Counted from the stretch's first letter, positions 39,085 to 48,700 are shown. The stretch: DNA of 64,000 nucleotides from Actinomyces naeslundii (GCF_001956585.1 NZ_MSRR01000001.1:1-64000), one strand, 5' to 3'. Numbers and translations are program-made. Notes: generated by a model from the sequence alone, not told the origin.

Positions 39085-40812
39085 TCAGTCGTCGGCGGGC
39101 TGGGTGGCCAGGGCGCGCTCCAGCTCCTGGCGGGCCTGAGCCACGCGCTCGGGAGTGAAGGAGCTGTCATGACTGACCAGGGCCAGTCCGTCGAGGATCT
39201 CGGCTCCGTAGCGGTGCCCGTGCCCGGCGGGCACATTCATCGCCCGCGGCAGGTCCGCACTCACTTGGAAGAAGGTGATGTAGGGCATCCAGTGCATGGT
39301 GGGGGAGCGGTCCGTTCCCGCCCGCTCCTGCAACCAGTCAGGCCTTTCACGGATCAGCCTCGGCGACCACCACACCACCGGGTCGCTCGCATGCTGGATG
39401 TAGAGAATCCTCTGGTCTCCCCAGGTGGTGTCGCCCGCGAAGGAGTCCATGTCCTCCTCGTCCTGGGCGAAGCGCACCGTCAAGCCGGCCGAGTAGGTGG
39501 GGTCCACCTCCCGCGTGCCCGGATCGCGTCGTGTCACCAGGTCTCGCCACAGCTGCGAGGAGTTGGGCGGCCCCACCCACAGGACTCCGTCGACCGACTT
39601 CAGGACGTCGGCCAGATCATCGAAGGCCGCCTCACCGGCCAGCACCCCCATCGACTCCCCGTACAGCAGGAGCCGGGGTCGATCGCCTTCCGGAAGCGTC
39701 TTCCACCAGGCCACGATGGCCGTCACCAGCGCCTTGCCCGAGGCCCGGGCCCTGTCCGTGTCGGCGATGAACTGCACACCCGAGGGCAGGTAGGAGTACT
39801 GAGCAGCCGCGATCGCCGTATCGCCGTCGTAGAGCACCTCCAGTGACAGAGCCGCTACCGGGTCCACCCAGCCGGTCCCCGTCGTCGGGGCGATCAAGAT
39901 CGCCGAGCGGGAGGCCGCCCCGGTGCGCCTCAGCTCCTCGACGACGAGCGCGGCCCGCGCCTCGTCGCTTCCCGCGCTCTCCAGCCCGGCGTAGACGCGG
40001 ATCGGCTCACTGGCCGGCCGGGAGGTCACCCTCTCAAGGCCCTGGGCGTTCAGGCCCCGGCCCACGAAACGCTTGCCGTAGGCCCCCAGGGACTCCCACG
40101 CCACGAGTGAGTCCGGCGACCCCGAGCGCTTGGACGACGTCGGCCGCGGTGCCGAGGGCGGATCCGCACTGTTGCGCACGGAGAAGGCCGACTCCGCGCC
40201 CCGGATGATGATGCCCGGGATCGCCTGGTTGACCAGCGCGAAGACCAGCACCAGCACGATGATCCAGGAGGACACCGAACGCACCGGCAGCGGAAGCCGC
40301 TGAGGCAGGTGCCGCTTCAGCCAGGCCTCCAGGCGTAGGAAGCCGCGCCCCACCATGACCAGGGCGGTCCAGATGCCGAAGCCCACCGGGAAGACCAGCA
40401 GGTACTGCGCAGGTGTGTAGGCGCGGTAGTCAGTCAGGGCGGCTACCTGCTGCTGCCAGCGGACCGCCTGAAGCAGGATCGCGTTGAGTCCCAGAACGAC
40501 GATGACGCTCAGTGCGATCTCCACCCGTCGCCTCCACCGAGGCACCCAGGACGGCAGGCTCCGGCCGCTGGCCTCCCACAGGACCCGCACCACCTTGCTC
40601 ACCCAGGTGCGCCAGTTCCACGACAACCAGACGTCTCCGAGGTAGCCGGTTGCCGCACACAGCCCGCAGGCCACCCCCTGAAAGAGGATGTCTCGGGGGA
40701 TGAGCGAGGGTGTCAGCGCCAGGACGAAGAACACTGAGCCCAGGACCAGTCCGGCCGGGTCCGGCCGTAGACGGTCCCAGGCACGTTCAACAGGGGGAGG
40801 AAGCGCCGGCAT
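39085..40812 (-). CDS. Membrane alpha/beta-hydrolase (PF10081 type)
   Basis: A 575-residue protein with four N-terminal spans (about 20-190) and an exposed alpha/beta-hydrolase domain. The nucleophile elbow is LLLYGESMGVLAGE (Ser about 385), preceded by the family's WESLGAYGKRFVGRG and IRVYAGLESA segments; candidate acid and His residues lie in ASDPVVWWSPRL and GHGHRYG. This matches the actinobacterial Abhydrolase_9 family, whose physiological substrate, perhaps an envelope lipid, is unknown. It stands alone between glgX and trpS. Confidence 0.85.
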   Translation of the reverse strand: MPALPPPVERAWDRLRPDPAGLVLGSVFFVLALTPSLIPRDILFQGVACGLCAATGYLGDVWLSWNWRTWVSKVVRVLWEASGRSLPSWVPRWRRRVEIALSVIVVLGLNAILLQAVRWQQQVAALTDYRAYTPAQYLLVFPVGFGIWTALVMVGRGFLRLEAWLKRHLPQRLPLPVRSVSSWIIVLVLVFALVNQAIPGIIIRGAESAFSVRNSADPPSAPRPTSSKRSGSPDSLVAWESLGAYGKRFVGRGLNAQGLERVTSRPASEPIRVYAGLESAGSDEARAALVVEELRRTGAASRSAILIAPTTGTGWVDPVAALSLEVLYDGDTAIAAAQYSYLPSGVQFIADTDRARASGKALVTAIVAWWKTLPEGDRPRLLLYGESMGVLAGEAAFDDLADVLKSVDGVLWVGPPNSSQLWRDLVTRRDPGTREVDPTYSAGLTVRFAQDEEDMDSFAGDTTWGDQRILYIQHASDPVVWWSPRLIRERPDWLQERAGTDRSPTMHWMPYITFFQVSADLPRAMNVPAGHGHRYGAEILDGLALVSHDSSFTPERVAQARQELERALATQPADD

Positions 40813-40856
40813 CGGGCACCACCCTATGCCGGAATCGACTGTCTGGTGCGGCTGCC

Positions 40857-43274
40857 CTATCGCTCGCCGACCGTTCCGACCTGTTCGGTCTGGCTGCCCG
40901 CCTTGAGGGTCTCCAACATCTCACCGGAGAAATAGACACGCAGGGACAGCGCCTCCAGCATCGTCGTGTCTCCCGGGCGGTCCTGGTGACAGTCCGTGAG
41001 ACTCTCGGCGGGCTGTCCGGTGGAGCCGTTGGCGACCGTCTTGACGTCCTTGACCTCGCCGGAGCCGTCGGTCTCCACAATGACGTCGGCGTCGGTGTCC
41101 TGCGGGCTTCGGCTCACACGGCGCGCCTGGGAGAAGGGAGCCGTGTGAGGCTGGGGAACCGCCCAGGTCGAGTCCCAGGCAAGGTGCCAGTCAGTGCCGC
41201 GGCCCTCGGGCAGAACGACGTCGACCTGATCCAGCGCGCCGTTGATGACCACGAGCATGTCGTCGTCGTTCCACGGCCTGCCCGAGCGCAGCATCTGGAC
41301 CACCCGGGTGTGCGGGTCGTGCCACGAGTCCCCGTCCATGGGGGCGGCGTCGCCCCGGTACCAGGCCAGGTCCGGGATCGTGTCGCCCTCGAGGACCTGA
41401 CCGGTCGCGAAGCGCGAGGGGCGTGCCACCGGGTGGGCCTGACGCAGGTGGATGAGGAAGCGCGTGGTGGCGACCAGGTCGCGCTGCCAGACCTCCAGGT
41501 TCCAGTCGACCCAGGAGAGCACCGAGTCCTGGCAGTAGCAGTTGTTGTTTCCCTGCTGGGTGCGGCCCATCTCGTCACCGGCCAGCAGCATGGGCGTCCC
41601 GGCGCTCAGCAGAACGGTGGCCAGCAGGTTGCGCATGGAACGACGACGCAGCACCTCGATCGGCCCGCCGTTGATGCCCTCGACGACGTCGCCCTCGAAG
41701 CCGTGGTTCCAGGAGCGGTTGTTGGAGGTGCCATCGCGGTTGTCCTCCTTGTTGGCCAGATTGTGCTTGTGGTCGTAGACCACCAGGTCACGCAGGGTGA
41801 AGCCGTCGTGCGCCGCCACGAAGTTGACCGAGCCCAGAGGACCGCGCCCGCCGGGGAACTCTCCGTGGCTGAACAGGTCCGCGCTGCCCGACAGGCGTGT
41901 GGCCAGGTCACGCAGGTCCGAGCCCAGGCGCCCCTTGGAGATCTCCGAGGCGTCGTGCAGCCAGAAGGAGCGCGTGGTGTCGCGGAAGTGGTCGTTCCAG
42001 TCCTGGAAGGGCTCGGGGAACTGGCCGGTGCGCCAGCCTCCGGGGCCCACGTCCCACGGCTCACTGATGAGCTTGACCGTGCTGAGCACCGGATCGGTGG
42101 CGATCGCCGTGAGCAGCGGGTGGCGCGGCGAGAACTCTGCGGCATGGCGCCCCAGCGTGGTCGCCAGGTCGAAGCGAAAGCCGTCCACTCCCACCTCGGA
42201 GACCCAGTAGCGCAGCGAGTCCAGAACCATCCGGATCGCACCCGTGGCCCGGAAGTCCAGCGTGTTGCCGGTACCGGTGACATCCATGTACTGGGCCGGC
42301 AGGTAGGGGGCGTGCAGGTAGTAGTCCAGGTTGTCCAGGCCACGCAGGCTCAAGGAGGGGCCGTCGACACCGCCCTCGCAGGTGTGGTTGTAGACGACGT
42401 CGAGCACGACCTCCAGGCCGGCCTCGTGAAGCATGGAGACCATGCCGCGTACCTCGTCCAGGACCGCCTGCGGGCCGGCTGCGCGCGCCGCGGCCGTGGC
42501 GTAGGAGGGCTCGGGCGCGAAGTAGCTCAGCGTGGAGTAGCCCCAGTAGTTGGTCAGCTCCCGCTTGGTCAGGAAGGGCTCGGTCACCGAGGCGTGGATC
42601 GGCAGCAGCTCGATCGTGGTGATCCCCAGTCCCTTGAGGTGCTCGACCGTCACCGAGTGGGCCAGTCCGGCGTAGGTGCCGCGCAGCTCCTTGGGCACGC
42701 CGGGCAGCTTGTAGGTCAGGCCCTTGACGTGGGCCTCGTAGATGACGGTGCGCTCGCGGGGGACGCGCGGTCCCGGAACCACCGGGAAGGTGTCACCGGT
42801 GACCACGCCGACGACGGTGCTGTCCGCCGAGTCCAGGTGCGAGGGGCGCCAGGGCTCGGCCGCAGGGACCAGGTCGTCGGTGACCTCGTGGGCGTAGACG
42901 GCCGGCACCAGGTCCACCTGTCCGTCCAGGGCGCGGGCATAGGGGTCCAGCAGCAGCTTGCGGGGGTTGTAGAGCAGCCCCTCATGCGGGTTCCAGGGGC
43001 CGTGAGCGCGGTAGCCGTAGCGCTGCCCAGCACCGATGCCGGGAACGTGCGCGCTCCAGACGCCGCGCTGAGGACCGTGCATCCCGATCCGGGTCTCCTC
43101 CGCCACGGTGCCGTCGGCGGCCATGGTCAGCAGGCACAGGTCCATCGCCGTGGCATGCGGAGCGTGGACGGCGAAGTCCGCACCGTCACCGCTGAGGGTA
43201 ACGCCCAGTCCGTGGGCGGGAGCTGCTGGCAGCTCAGCGCGCGGTGCTGGAGCGGGCTCTGGCGTCGAAGGCAT
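40857..43274 (-). CDS. glgX: Glycogen debranching enzyme
   Basis: Hydrolyses alpha-1,6 branches left by GlgP. With start 43274 it has 805 residues: N-terminal CBM48 domain (LGVTLSGDGADFAVHAPHA; GYRAHGPWNP), then a GH13 isoamylase-type barrel with GVDGFRFDLATTLGR (nucleophile about 370), KLISEPWDVGPGGW (acid about 405) and FVAAHDGFTLRDLV (about 490). The segment NKEDNRDGTSNNRSWNHG is typical of GlgX. A GTG at 43310 would add 12 residues but has no ribosome site. The last 100 or so residues extend beyond the usual C-terminus. Confidence 0.94.
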   Translation of the reverse strand: MPSTPEPAPAPRAELPAAPAHGLGVTLSGDGADFAVHAPHATAMDLCLLTMAADGTVAEETRIGMHGPQRGVWSAHVPGIGAGQRYGYRAHGPWNPHEGLLYNPRKLLLDPYARALDGQVDLVPAVYAHEVTDDLVPAAEPWRPSHLDSADSTVVGVVTGDTFPVVPGPRVPRERTVIYEAHVKGLTYKLPGVPKELRGTYAGLAHSVTVEHLKGLGITTIELLPIHASVTEPFLTKRELTNYWGYSTLSYFAPEPSYATAAARAAGPQAVLDEVRGMVSMLHEAGLEVVLDVVYNHTCEGGVDGPSLSLRGLDNLDYYLHAPYLPAQYMDVTGTGNTLDFRATGAIRMVLDSLRYWVSEVGVDGFRFDLATTLGRHAAEFSPRHPLLTAIATDPVLSTVKLISEPWDVGPGGWRTGQFPEPFQDWNDHFRDTTRSFWLHDASEISKGRLGSDLRDLATRLSGSADLFSHGEFPGGRGPLGSVNFVAAHDGFTLRDLVVYDHKHNLANKEDNRDGTSNNRSWNHGFEGDVVEGINGGPIEVLRRRSMRNLLATVLLSAGTPMLLAGDEMGRTQQGNNNCYCQDSVLSWVDWNLEVWQRDLVATTRFLIHLRQAHPVARPSRFATGQVLEGDTIPDLAWYRGDAAPMDGDSWHDPHTRVVQMLRSGRPWNDDDMLVVINGALDQVDVVLPEGRGTDWHLAWDSTWAVPQPHTAPFSQARRVSRSPQDTDADVIVETDGSGEVKDVKTVANGSTGQPAESLTDCHQDRPGDTTMLEALSLRVYFSGEMLETLKAGSQTEQVGTVGER

Positions 43275-43407
43275 GGGTCCATTGTCCTGGCGCTCGCTGG
43301 TCCCGACCACTTGAGGGGCAGTGAGGTCTCCCTCGTGAGAGTGCGCCGCGTCGCGTTTATGCGCCGAGATGCGACGGCGTCGTCATCGCCTCGTCACCCA
43401 GTCATCT

Positions 43408-43426
43408 CCCTGACACCGTGTCAGGG
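43408..43426. promoter_or_regulatory. Perfect palindrome between glgX and etfB
   Basis: CCCTGACAC-C-GTGTCAGGG, a 19-bp perfect inverted repeat in the divergent gap 51 bp before etfB. Size and symmetry fit a dimeric repressor site; no factor can be named. Confidence 0.5.
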
Positions 43427-43476
43427 TGACTCAGCGCTCAGTGGCGAGATGCTGCTGTTATGGCAACCTTGAGCCC

Positions 43477-44235
43477 ATGAGAATCGTGGTCTGCATCAAG
43501 CACGTTCCCGACGTGCAGTCCGAGCGCCGCCTTGAGGACGGCCGCCTCGTGCGCGGTGAGGAGGATGTCCTCAACGAGCTCGACGAGAACGCCGTCGAGG
43601 CCGCTGTCTGTCTGGCCGAGGAGGCCGACGGCGAGGTCGTCGCTCTGACCATGGGACCCGAGGACTCCGAGGACGGGGTGCGGCGCGCCCTCCAGATGGG
43701 GGCCGACTCCGGGGTTGTCGTCGCCGACGACGCCCTGGCCGGAGCCGACGTCGTCACCACCGCCCGGGTCCTGGCCGCGGCCATCGAGCGCATCGGCGAG
43801 GTGGACCTGGTCGTCACCGGCATGGCCTCCCTGGACGCCATGACCTCGATGCTGCCCGGCGCCCTCGCCGCCGCCCTGCGCCTGCCGGCCCTGACCCTGG
43901 CCAACCAGCTCGAGGTCGAGGGCGGCGCCGTGACCGTCACCCGCACCGTGGGCGCCGTTCGCGAGGTCGTCAGCGCCCCGCTGCCCGCCCTCGTCAGCGT
44001 CACCGACCAGGCCAACGAGCCCCGCTACCCCAACTTCGCCGCCATGCGGGCCGCGAAGAAGAAGCCCATCGACTTCTGGGAGGCCTCCGAGCTCGGCCTT
44101 GAGGTCGCCGACCCGGCCGTGAGAGTCGTCGACGACGAGGCCCGACCCGCCCGCGAGGCCGGCATCATCCGCACCGACGCCGGTGAGGCGGGCCGAGAGC
44201 TCGCCGCCTGGCTCGTGGAGAACAAGCTCGTCTGA
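43477..44235 (+). CDS. etfB: Electron transfer flavoprotein, beta subunit
   Basis: Pairs with EtfA to carry electrons from acyl-CoA or other dehydrogenases. The 252-residue protein has the family start MRIVVCIKHVPDVQSE, LNELDENAVEAAVCLAEE, the AMP-site region and the conserved TVTRTVGAVREVVSAPLPALVSVTDQ. ATG 43477 gives the standard N-terminus; the ribosome site is weak. etfA follows after 112 bp. Confidence 0.95.
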   Translation: MRIVVCIKHVPDVQSERRLEDGRLVRGEEDVLNELDENAVEAAVCLAEEADGEVVALTMGPEDSEDGVRRALQMGADSGVVVADDALAGADVVTTARVLAAAIERIGEVDLVVTGMASLDAMTSMLPGALAAALRLPALTLANQLEVEGGAVTVTRTVGAVREVVSAPLPALVSVTDQANEPRYPNFAAMRAAKKKPIDFWEASELGLEVADPAVRVVDDEARPAREAGIIRTDAGEAGRELAAWLVENKLV

Positions 44236-44347
44236 GGGTGAGCCGCAGCGCCCGCACACTCAGTTCGGCGCCGCCCTCAATCAGGGCGCACGAACCGGGA
44301 GCGCTGCCCCACCCGCCTCATACCACCTGCGAAAGAAGCTGATTCCC

Positions 44348-45340
44348 ATGCTCGATGCCCCCCTCCTCGTCCTCGTCGACCTCGAGACCGCCGAGTCCGC
44401 CCCCACCGGCCCCAGCCTGGAGCTGCTCACCGCCGCTCGGGGCCTGACCGGCGGCGACGTCATCGCCCTGGCACTTCAGCCCCTGGGTGAGCCGGCCCGT
44501 GCGGCCCTGGCCGGCGCCGGAGCCACCCGCCTGCTGACCGCCGACCTGGGCGAGTCCGCCCACCTGCCCGCCACCGCGGCCGACGCCGTTGTGGCGGCCG
44601 TCGGCACCGTCCAGCCCGCCGCGGTCCTGGTCGTCTCCGACTACCGCGGCAAGGAGCTGGCCGGGCGGGCCGCCGTCCTACTCGACTCGGCCTGCGTCTC
44701 CGACGCCACCGCCCTGGAGGCGGGCGGTGCGGGTGACGACTCCGTGCTGCGCGCCTCCAAGCTGGTCCTGTCCGGCTCCTGGTCCACCACCGTCTCCGTC
44801 GGCTCGGCCGGCAGCGCCCCGATCATCGCCGTGCGCCCCGGGATCGCCGAGGTCTCCGCCGCCGACGGCGCGCCACTGACCGCCGAGCCCCTCGAGGTGC
44901 CCGTCAGTGCCGAGGCCGCTGCCGTGCGCCTCGTCTCGCGCGAGGCGACCTCCGTCGCCTCCGGGCCGGCCCTGACCGAGGCCCGCACCGTCGTCGTGGG
45001 TGGCCGCGGCGTGGATGGTGACTTCGACCTGGTCCGTTCCCTGGCCGAGCCGCTCGGCGCCGCCGTCGGCGCCACCCGCGTGGCCTGCGACGAGGGCTGG
45101 ATCGAGCGCAGCGCCCAGATCGGCCAGACCGGCGAGACCATCTCCCCGCGTCTGTACATCGGCCTGGGCGTCTCCGGTGCCGTCCACCACACCAGCGGCA
45201 TCCAGGGCGCCGGCACCGTCGTCGCCATCTGCGACGACTCCGAGGCCCCCATCTTCGAGATGGCCGACTTCGGCGTCGTCGGCGACGTCACCGAGGTCGT
45301 GCCCCAGCTCGTCGAGGAGCTCGCCAAGCTGCGCGGCTGA
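44348..45340 (+). CDS. etfA: Electron transfer flavoprotein, alpha subunit
   Basis: FAD-binding subunit, 330 residues. The N-terminal domain starts PLLVLVDLE; the C-terminal FAD domain shows VVVGGRGV, EPLGAAVGATRVACDEGW, the hallmark QTGETISPRLYIGLGVSGAVHHTSGIQ split here by length, and a closing VVPQLVEELAKL. ATG 44348 gives the standard length. In this family the subunits form a heterodimer with one FAD and one AMP. A long terminator follows. Confidence 0.95.
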   Translation: MLDAPLLVLVDLETAESAPTGPSLELLTAARGLTGGDVIALALQPLGEPARAALAGAGATRLLTADLGESAHLPATAADAVVAAVGTVQPAAVLVVSDYRGKELAGRAAVLLDSACVSDATALEAGGAGDDSVLRASKLVLSGSWSTTVSVGSAGSAPIIAVRPGIAEVSAADGAPLTAEPLEVPVSAEAAAVRLVSREATSVASGPALTEARTVVVGGRGVDGDFDLVRSLAEPLGAAVGATRVACDEGWIERSAQIGQTGETISPRLYIGLGVSGAVHHTSGIQGAGTVVAICDDSEAPIFEMADFGVVGDVTEVVPQLVEELAKLRG

Positions 45341-45360
45341 GCAGTTCCTTCAACGACACT

Positions 45361-45397
45361 GTGGGGGTGCACCGTCTCATCGACGGTGCACCCCCAC
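45361..45397. terminator. Bidirectional terminator after etfA
   Basis: A perfect 16-bp stem (45361-45376 with 45382-45397) and a 5-nt loop between etfA and the convergent propeller-like gene. Confidence 0.85.
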
Positions 45398-45412
45398 AAC
45401 GCGTACGGGGCG

Positions 45413-47749
45413 TCAGCTGACCTTGTACTGCAGGTGAGTGATCCTGAACCGCTCCATGTCCGAGCTCAGCAGCAGCCAGGACCCGTACTGCTTCTGCTCA
45501 CTGTTACTCGTACTCGGCCTGGGAGTCATCCACGGCTTAGACGGATCGTCCAGGGCGATTGGACAGATGATCGTTCCCTGATCCAGGTCCATGGAGTTGG
45601 CGACCGAGGCGCCTGAGGAGTCCTTGGGGCCGGCCAGCAGACAGGCAACCACCTTGCCTCCCTCAGGCAGGAAGGCCGTTCGCATCGTGTCACCCGTCGC
45701 CACCCGCTCAGCGGGCTGATCCATGAAGGGCAGGATCGTGGGATCGATGTGCTCGGCCGCCTTGTCGTCCTGACCTGAGGCGAGCGCGTCATAGACTTTC
45801 TGCACCTCGGCCAGGGACGGGCGCCGGTGGTCCCCACTCATGGGCAGGCTACCCGGAATGTGGTAGACGACGTCGGCGAGCGTCAGGGCCTGACCGTCCC
45901 ACTGCGCGGTGACCGTCGCCGAGGCGCTGCCGCCGCAGGTCCGGCAGGACTCATCACCGTAGAGCCGCAGCTGCGGCTCGTCGAAGATGACGGTGCCGCC
46001 GACAACACGCAGGTTCTCCATGCGTGGGGTGGGCACGTAGCCGATCTCGTTGCTGCCCTCCATCATGAGGGAGCCGACCATCTCCTTGTCAGCGTTGTAG
46101 GCGACAAGGACATCGAAGCCGTAGTCGGGGAGGTCGGCGTTGCAGTCCAGGACGGCGACCATCACCGGTGAGGTGCCGAACAGACCCTGCTGGGTCGACT
46201 TCATGGCGATCGTGTTCGACGAGCCGCCCCCCACGCCGTTACCTCTGGCGGTGCCGGGGGCCTTGCCGTCGGAGAAGGTGACTTTCGTCTTCTCCGGAGC
46301 CTGCTCGACCATGTCGGCCCTCGTCATCCCCCGACCCCCTCGGGTGAAGGCCTCCGCGCAGATGCCGGGGACGTCGAGGCTGGCGTTCTCAAGATCCTTC
46401 GGGTCGGGGATGTCTGCGGAGGCCGGGGCCGAGGTCGGCAGCGCCGTGGCGCGAGTCGAGCTCGAACCGGAGTCGAAGGCCAGAACCGACGTCGTCGAGC
46501 CGTTGAAGACCACGACGTATCCGTCACCGGCCGCCCAGGAGGTCACCGGGGTGGTGACCTGCCAGATCGTGGTGCCCTCGACCGGGTCGAGAGCGCGCAG
46601 CGAGTCCGGGTGGGCCATGACGATGGCCCCCTTGCTCGTCTGCCAGCGGGGCGGTGTGTCGCTTCCCAGGCCGTTGAGGGCGCCCACGCCCTCGGGCAGC
46701 TTGCTCGACCACAGCACGGTGGTGCCGTCGAGGGCGGCCACAGTGGCGCCGTCGCTGACAACCCAGACCTCGCGGCTGGCCGGCAGGCTGACGCCGACGA
46801 TCTTGCGGGGCGCCTCGACCCGGGTCGCCCACACCGGCTTGGAGCCCTCGAGGGACAGCCCGGAGACCTTGGTCTTGTCGACGCTCACGGTGCCGTCTGA
46901 GCTGACGGACAGAGGCGTCCCGCCGGTGGGGGCATCGCCCAGCCGCACCGAGGTGGTCGACGGCGCCGACGTCGGGGCGTCGGATGCGGAGGGGGCTGCG
47001 GAGCCGGCAGAGGAGGGAGTCGCGGAGGCGTCGGAGGGCGGCGCGGCGGATGCCGAGGAGGAGGTCTCCGAGGAGGCCTCAGGAGCGGCAGAGGACGGTG
47101 CCGTCGATGAGGCCGGATCACCGGCCGACGTGCTGGACTCGGCCGGTTCCTGCGAGGGAGAGGTGGTTGGATCGGCGGCTGAGATCGTTGACGGCTTGGC
47201 GGGGCTGTTGACCCCGGAGGCCAGGTCGATGCTGACCCGCTCTCCGCAGTCGAGGGTCTTCGCACCCATCTTGCAGCTGAGGCTCTGCCCCGCCAGCTCA
47301 TCGGGGAGGGGGACCTGCCAGACGGCGTGGGAGGCCGAGGAGCTCAGCCCCAGGGCCACCAGAGTCTCACGGCGATCCGCGATCACCCGCAGGATCATCA
47401 GCTGATTGCTGACCAGGGCCGTGGCGCCGCTCGCGTCGAAGGACGCCGCCGTGGGCTCCTTGCCGAGGTTGGACAGGTCCTGCTGGACCTTGAGGATCGG
47501 CGCCTTGACCAGTGAGAGCGGGTCGGAGCTGCGTGTCAGCGCCCACATGCCTCCGCCGCCGAGCGCCAGGACCAGGGCGACGACGACGCCGAGGGTCATC
47601 AGGCGTCCTTTGCGACGTCGCACGGGAGGAGCTGGGGCGAGAGGGTTGGGAACGGGATCGGGCGCCGCCGCCGATGAGCTGGGCTCGGGAGACGGGGACG
47701 AAGACGGAGAGTCGGATGGGGATGAGGAAGATTCGGGAGACGGAGACAT
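45413..47749 (-). CDS. Membrane-anchored PQQ/propeller-like surface protein
   Basis: A 778-residue protein. The first 45 residues are Ser/Pro-rich, then a basic stop (RRRKGRL) precedes one span (LGVVVALVLALGGGGMWAL, about 52-72), so the bulk is outside. Residues about 165-250 are an extreme Ser/Ala/Pro/Thr linker. Beyond it, WSSKLPEG, ALDPVEGTTIWQVTTP and GDGYVVVFNGSTTSVLAFDS look like PQQ-type propeller blades; C-terminal Cys pairs (SCRTCGG) may form disulfides. ATG 47749 is chosen; the open frame runs on to 48277 but that part overlaps rightward genes. Family and function are not identified. Confidence 0.7.
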   Translation of the reverse strand: MSPSPESSSSPSDSPSSSPSPEPSSSAAAPDPVPNPLAPAPPVRRRKGRLMTLGVVVALVLALGGGGMWALTRSSDPLSLVKAPILKVQQDLSNLGKEPTAASFDASGATALVSNQLMILRVIADRRETLVALGLSSSASHAVWQVPLPDELAGQSLSCKMGAKTLDCGERVSIDLASGVNSPAKPSTISAADPTTSPSQEPAESSTSAGDPASSTAPSSAAPEASSETSSSASAAPPSDASATPSSAGSAAPSASDAPTSAPSTTSVRLGDAPTGGTPLSVSSDGTVSVDKTKVSGLSLEGSKPVWATRVEAPRKIVGVSLPASREVWVVSDGATVAALDGTTVLWSSKLPEGVGALNGLGSDTPPRWQTSKGAIVMAHPDSLRALDPVEGTTIWQVTTPVTSWAAGDGYVVVFNGSTTSVLAFDSGSSSTRATALPTSAPASADIPDPKDLENASLDVPGICAEAFTRGGRGMTRADMVEQAPEKTKVTFSDGKAPGTARGNGVGGGSSNTIAMKSTQQGLFGTSPVMVAVLDCNADLPDYGFDVLVAYNADKEMVGSLMMEGSNEIGYVPTPRMENLRVVGGTVIFDEPQLRLYGDESCRTCGGSASATVTAQWDGQALTLADVVYHIPGSLPMSGDHRRPSLAEVQKVYDALASGQDDKAAEHIDPTILPFMDQPAERVATGDTMRTAFLPEGGKVVACLLAGPKDSSGASVANSMDLDQGTIICPIALDDPSKPWMTPRPSTSNSEQKQYGSWLLLSSDMERFRITHLQYKVS

Positions 47750-47815
47750 GGGCACAGCGTAGAAGGAAACGAGCCGGCCGAGAGGCGAAATAGATGACCG
47801 ATCAACTGTTAGATA

Positions 47816-47944
47816 TTTGCTTCGGCTCATCGACTCCGTCGTCTTCCGCAAGGACGGCCGTCTGCTGCTGGCGGGCGCCGCCGATGATCTGCGCCAGGAC
47901 CGCGGTATGAGCCTGGACGCCCTGTTCAGGAAGGAGTACCGCTG
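47816..47944 (+). pseudogene. C-terminal remnant of an ABC-2 transporter ATPase
   Basis: The frame ending at TGA 47944 encodes LRLIDSVVFRKDGRLLL and MSLDALFRKEYR, which read like the C-terminal end of an ABC-2 exporter ATPase. No Walker or signature motif exists upstream; the frame instead runs into the opposite-strand gene's promoter region. The rest of the gene was probably lost. The following frame begins one base after it (TGATG). Confidence 0.6.
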
Positions 47945-48250
47945 ATGTTCGCCACACTGCTCATGGAGGAGGCCCGTACCCAGGCTTGCCGCAATGCGGG
48001 AGTCGTGGGGAGCATGGCGCTCGTGGCCATGCCCGCCGTCGTGAGCATCCAGATCGGCATCACGGTACTGACGTCGGCCGCAGTGGCCACACTCCTTGTT
48101 GCCGGCTGGTTCGCCAGTTTCGCGCACCTGCTCGGCGTCACGCTGGAACAGGTCCTCGAGCCGGTGCGTCAGATGGTCAGCCTGGTGGGAATCGGCTCCG
48201 TAGTGGTGGCGCCGATCCTGGCCGCGATCCTGGCCGCGATCCTGGTCTAG
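47945..48250 (+). CDS. Short membrane protein, probable ABC-2 permease remnant
   Basis: A 101-residue frame (MFATLLMEEARTQACRNAGV start) with three hydrophobic stretches and a very hydrophobic C-terminus (APILAAILAAILV). The N-terminus resembles that of small ABC-2 permeases encoded just after an ATPase, and its start is coupled to the ATPase remnant. At 101 residues it is far too short for a whole permease, so it is probably decayed, though a short functional membrane protein is possible. Confidence 0.45.
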   Translation: MFATLLMEEARTQACRNAGVVGSMALVAMPAVVSIQIGITVLTSAAVATLLVAGWFASFAHLLGVTLEQVLEPVRQMVSLVGIGSVVVAPILAAILAAILV

Positions 48251-48337
48251 TGGGCGGTGCGAGCCATCGAGCGGCACACCTGCCTGTGCTGAACGCGGCT
48301 GACAGATCCCGGTGCCCGGACGCTCAGGGCGTGGTGA

Positions 48338-48646
48338 CTACACCGTGGCCCTGGTCGTCACTGCGCCTCCGTTCTTGGGCGCGGCCGCGTCGAAGGCGGC
48401 GGCGACGACGTCGGCATAGTCGGTCGGGTTCACCAGGGCGATTCCCTGGGTGCGGTCGGCCAGGAGGAGCAGGTTGTCCCCTGGGGCGAGGTTGAAGATC
48501 TCCCGGACCTCCTTGGGGATGACGATCTGCGACTTGGGGCCGAGCTTGACGGTGGCGATGTAGCGTTCCGGGTCCTGGGCGGAGAGGTCAGGCGGGGTGC
48601 CGGGCTGTGTGTCCGACGGAGAATCGGCGGGCGTGTCGGCTGGCAT
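48338..48646 (-). CDS. AbrB/SpoVT-type DNA-binding protein
   Basis: A 102-residue protein with a disordered Pro/Asp-rich N-terminus (about 1-25) and a swapped-hairpin AbrB domain (YIATVKLGPKSQIVIPKEVRE, then IFNLAPGDNLLLLADR). Such proteins are dimeric regulators or antitoxins. In actinobacteria they often accompany ABC-2 exporter genes, whose remains lie next door on the other strand, so it may be the surviving regulator of that lost operon. No toxin gene is adjacent. Confidence 0.8.
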   Translation of the reverse strand: MPADTPADSPSDTQPGTPPDLSAQDPERYIATVKLGPKSQIVIPKEVREIFNLAPGDNLLLLADRTQGIALVNPTDYADVVAAAFDAAAPKNGGAVTTRATV

Positions 48647-48700
48647 GGTGGGAGGTCCCTTTCCTGCTGGTCCTGCTGGGCGCCGGGGGTTGTGTCAACC

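Noticed and set aside
45413-48277. Full 954-codon open frame as one protein
   Set aside because: The part upstream of 47749 is His/Arg/Gly-rich antisense-type sequence overlapping the rightward ABC remnants; the Ser/Pro start at 47749 precedes a normal TM anchor.
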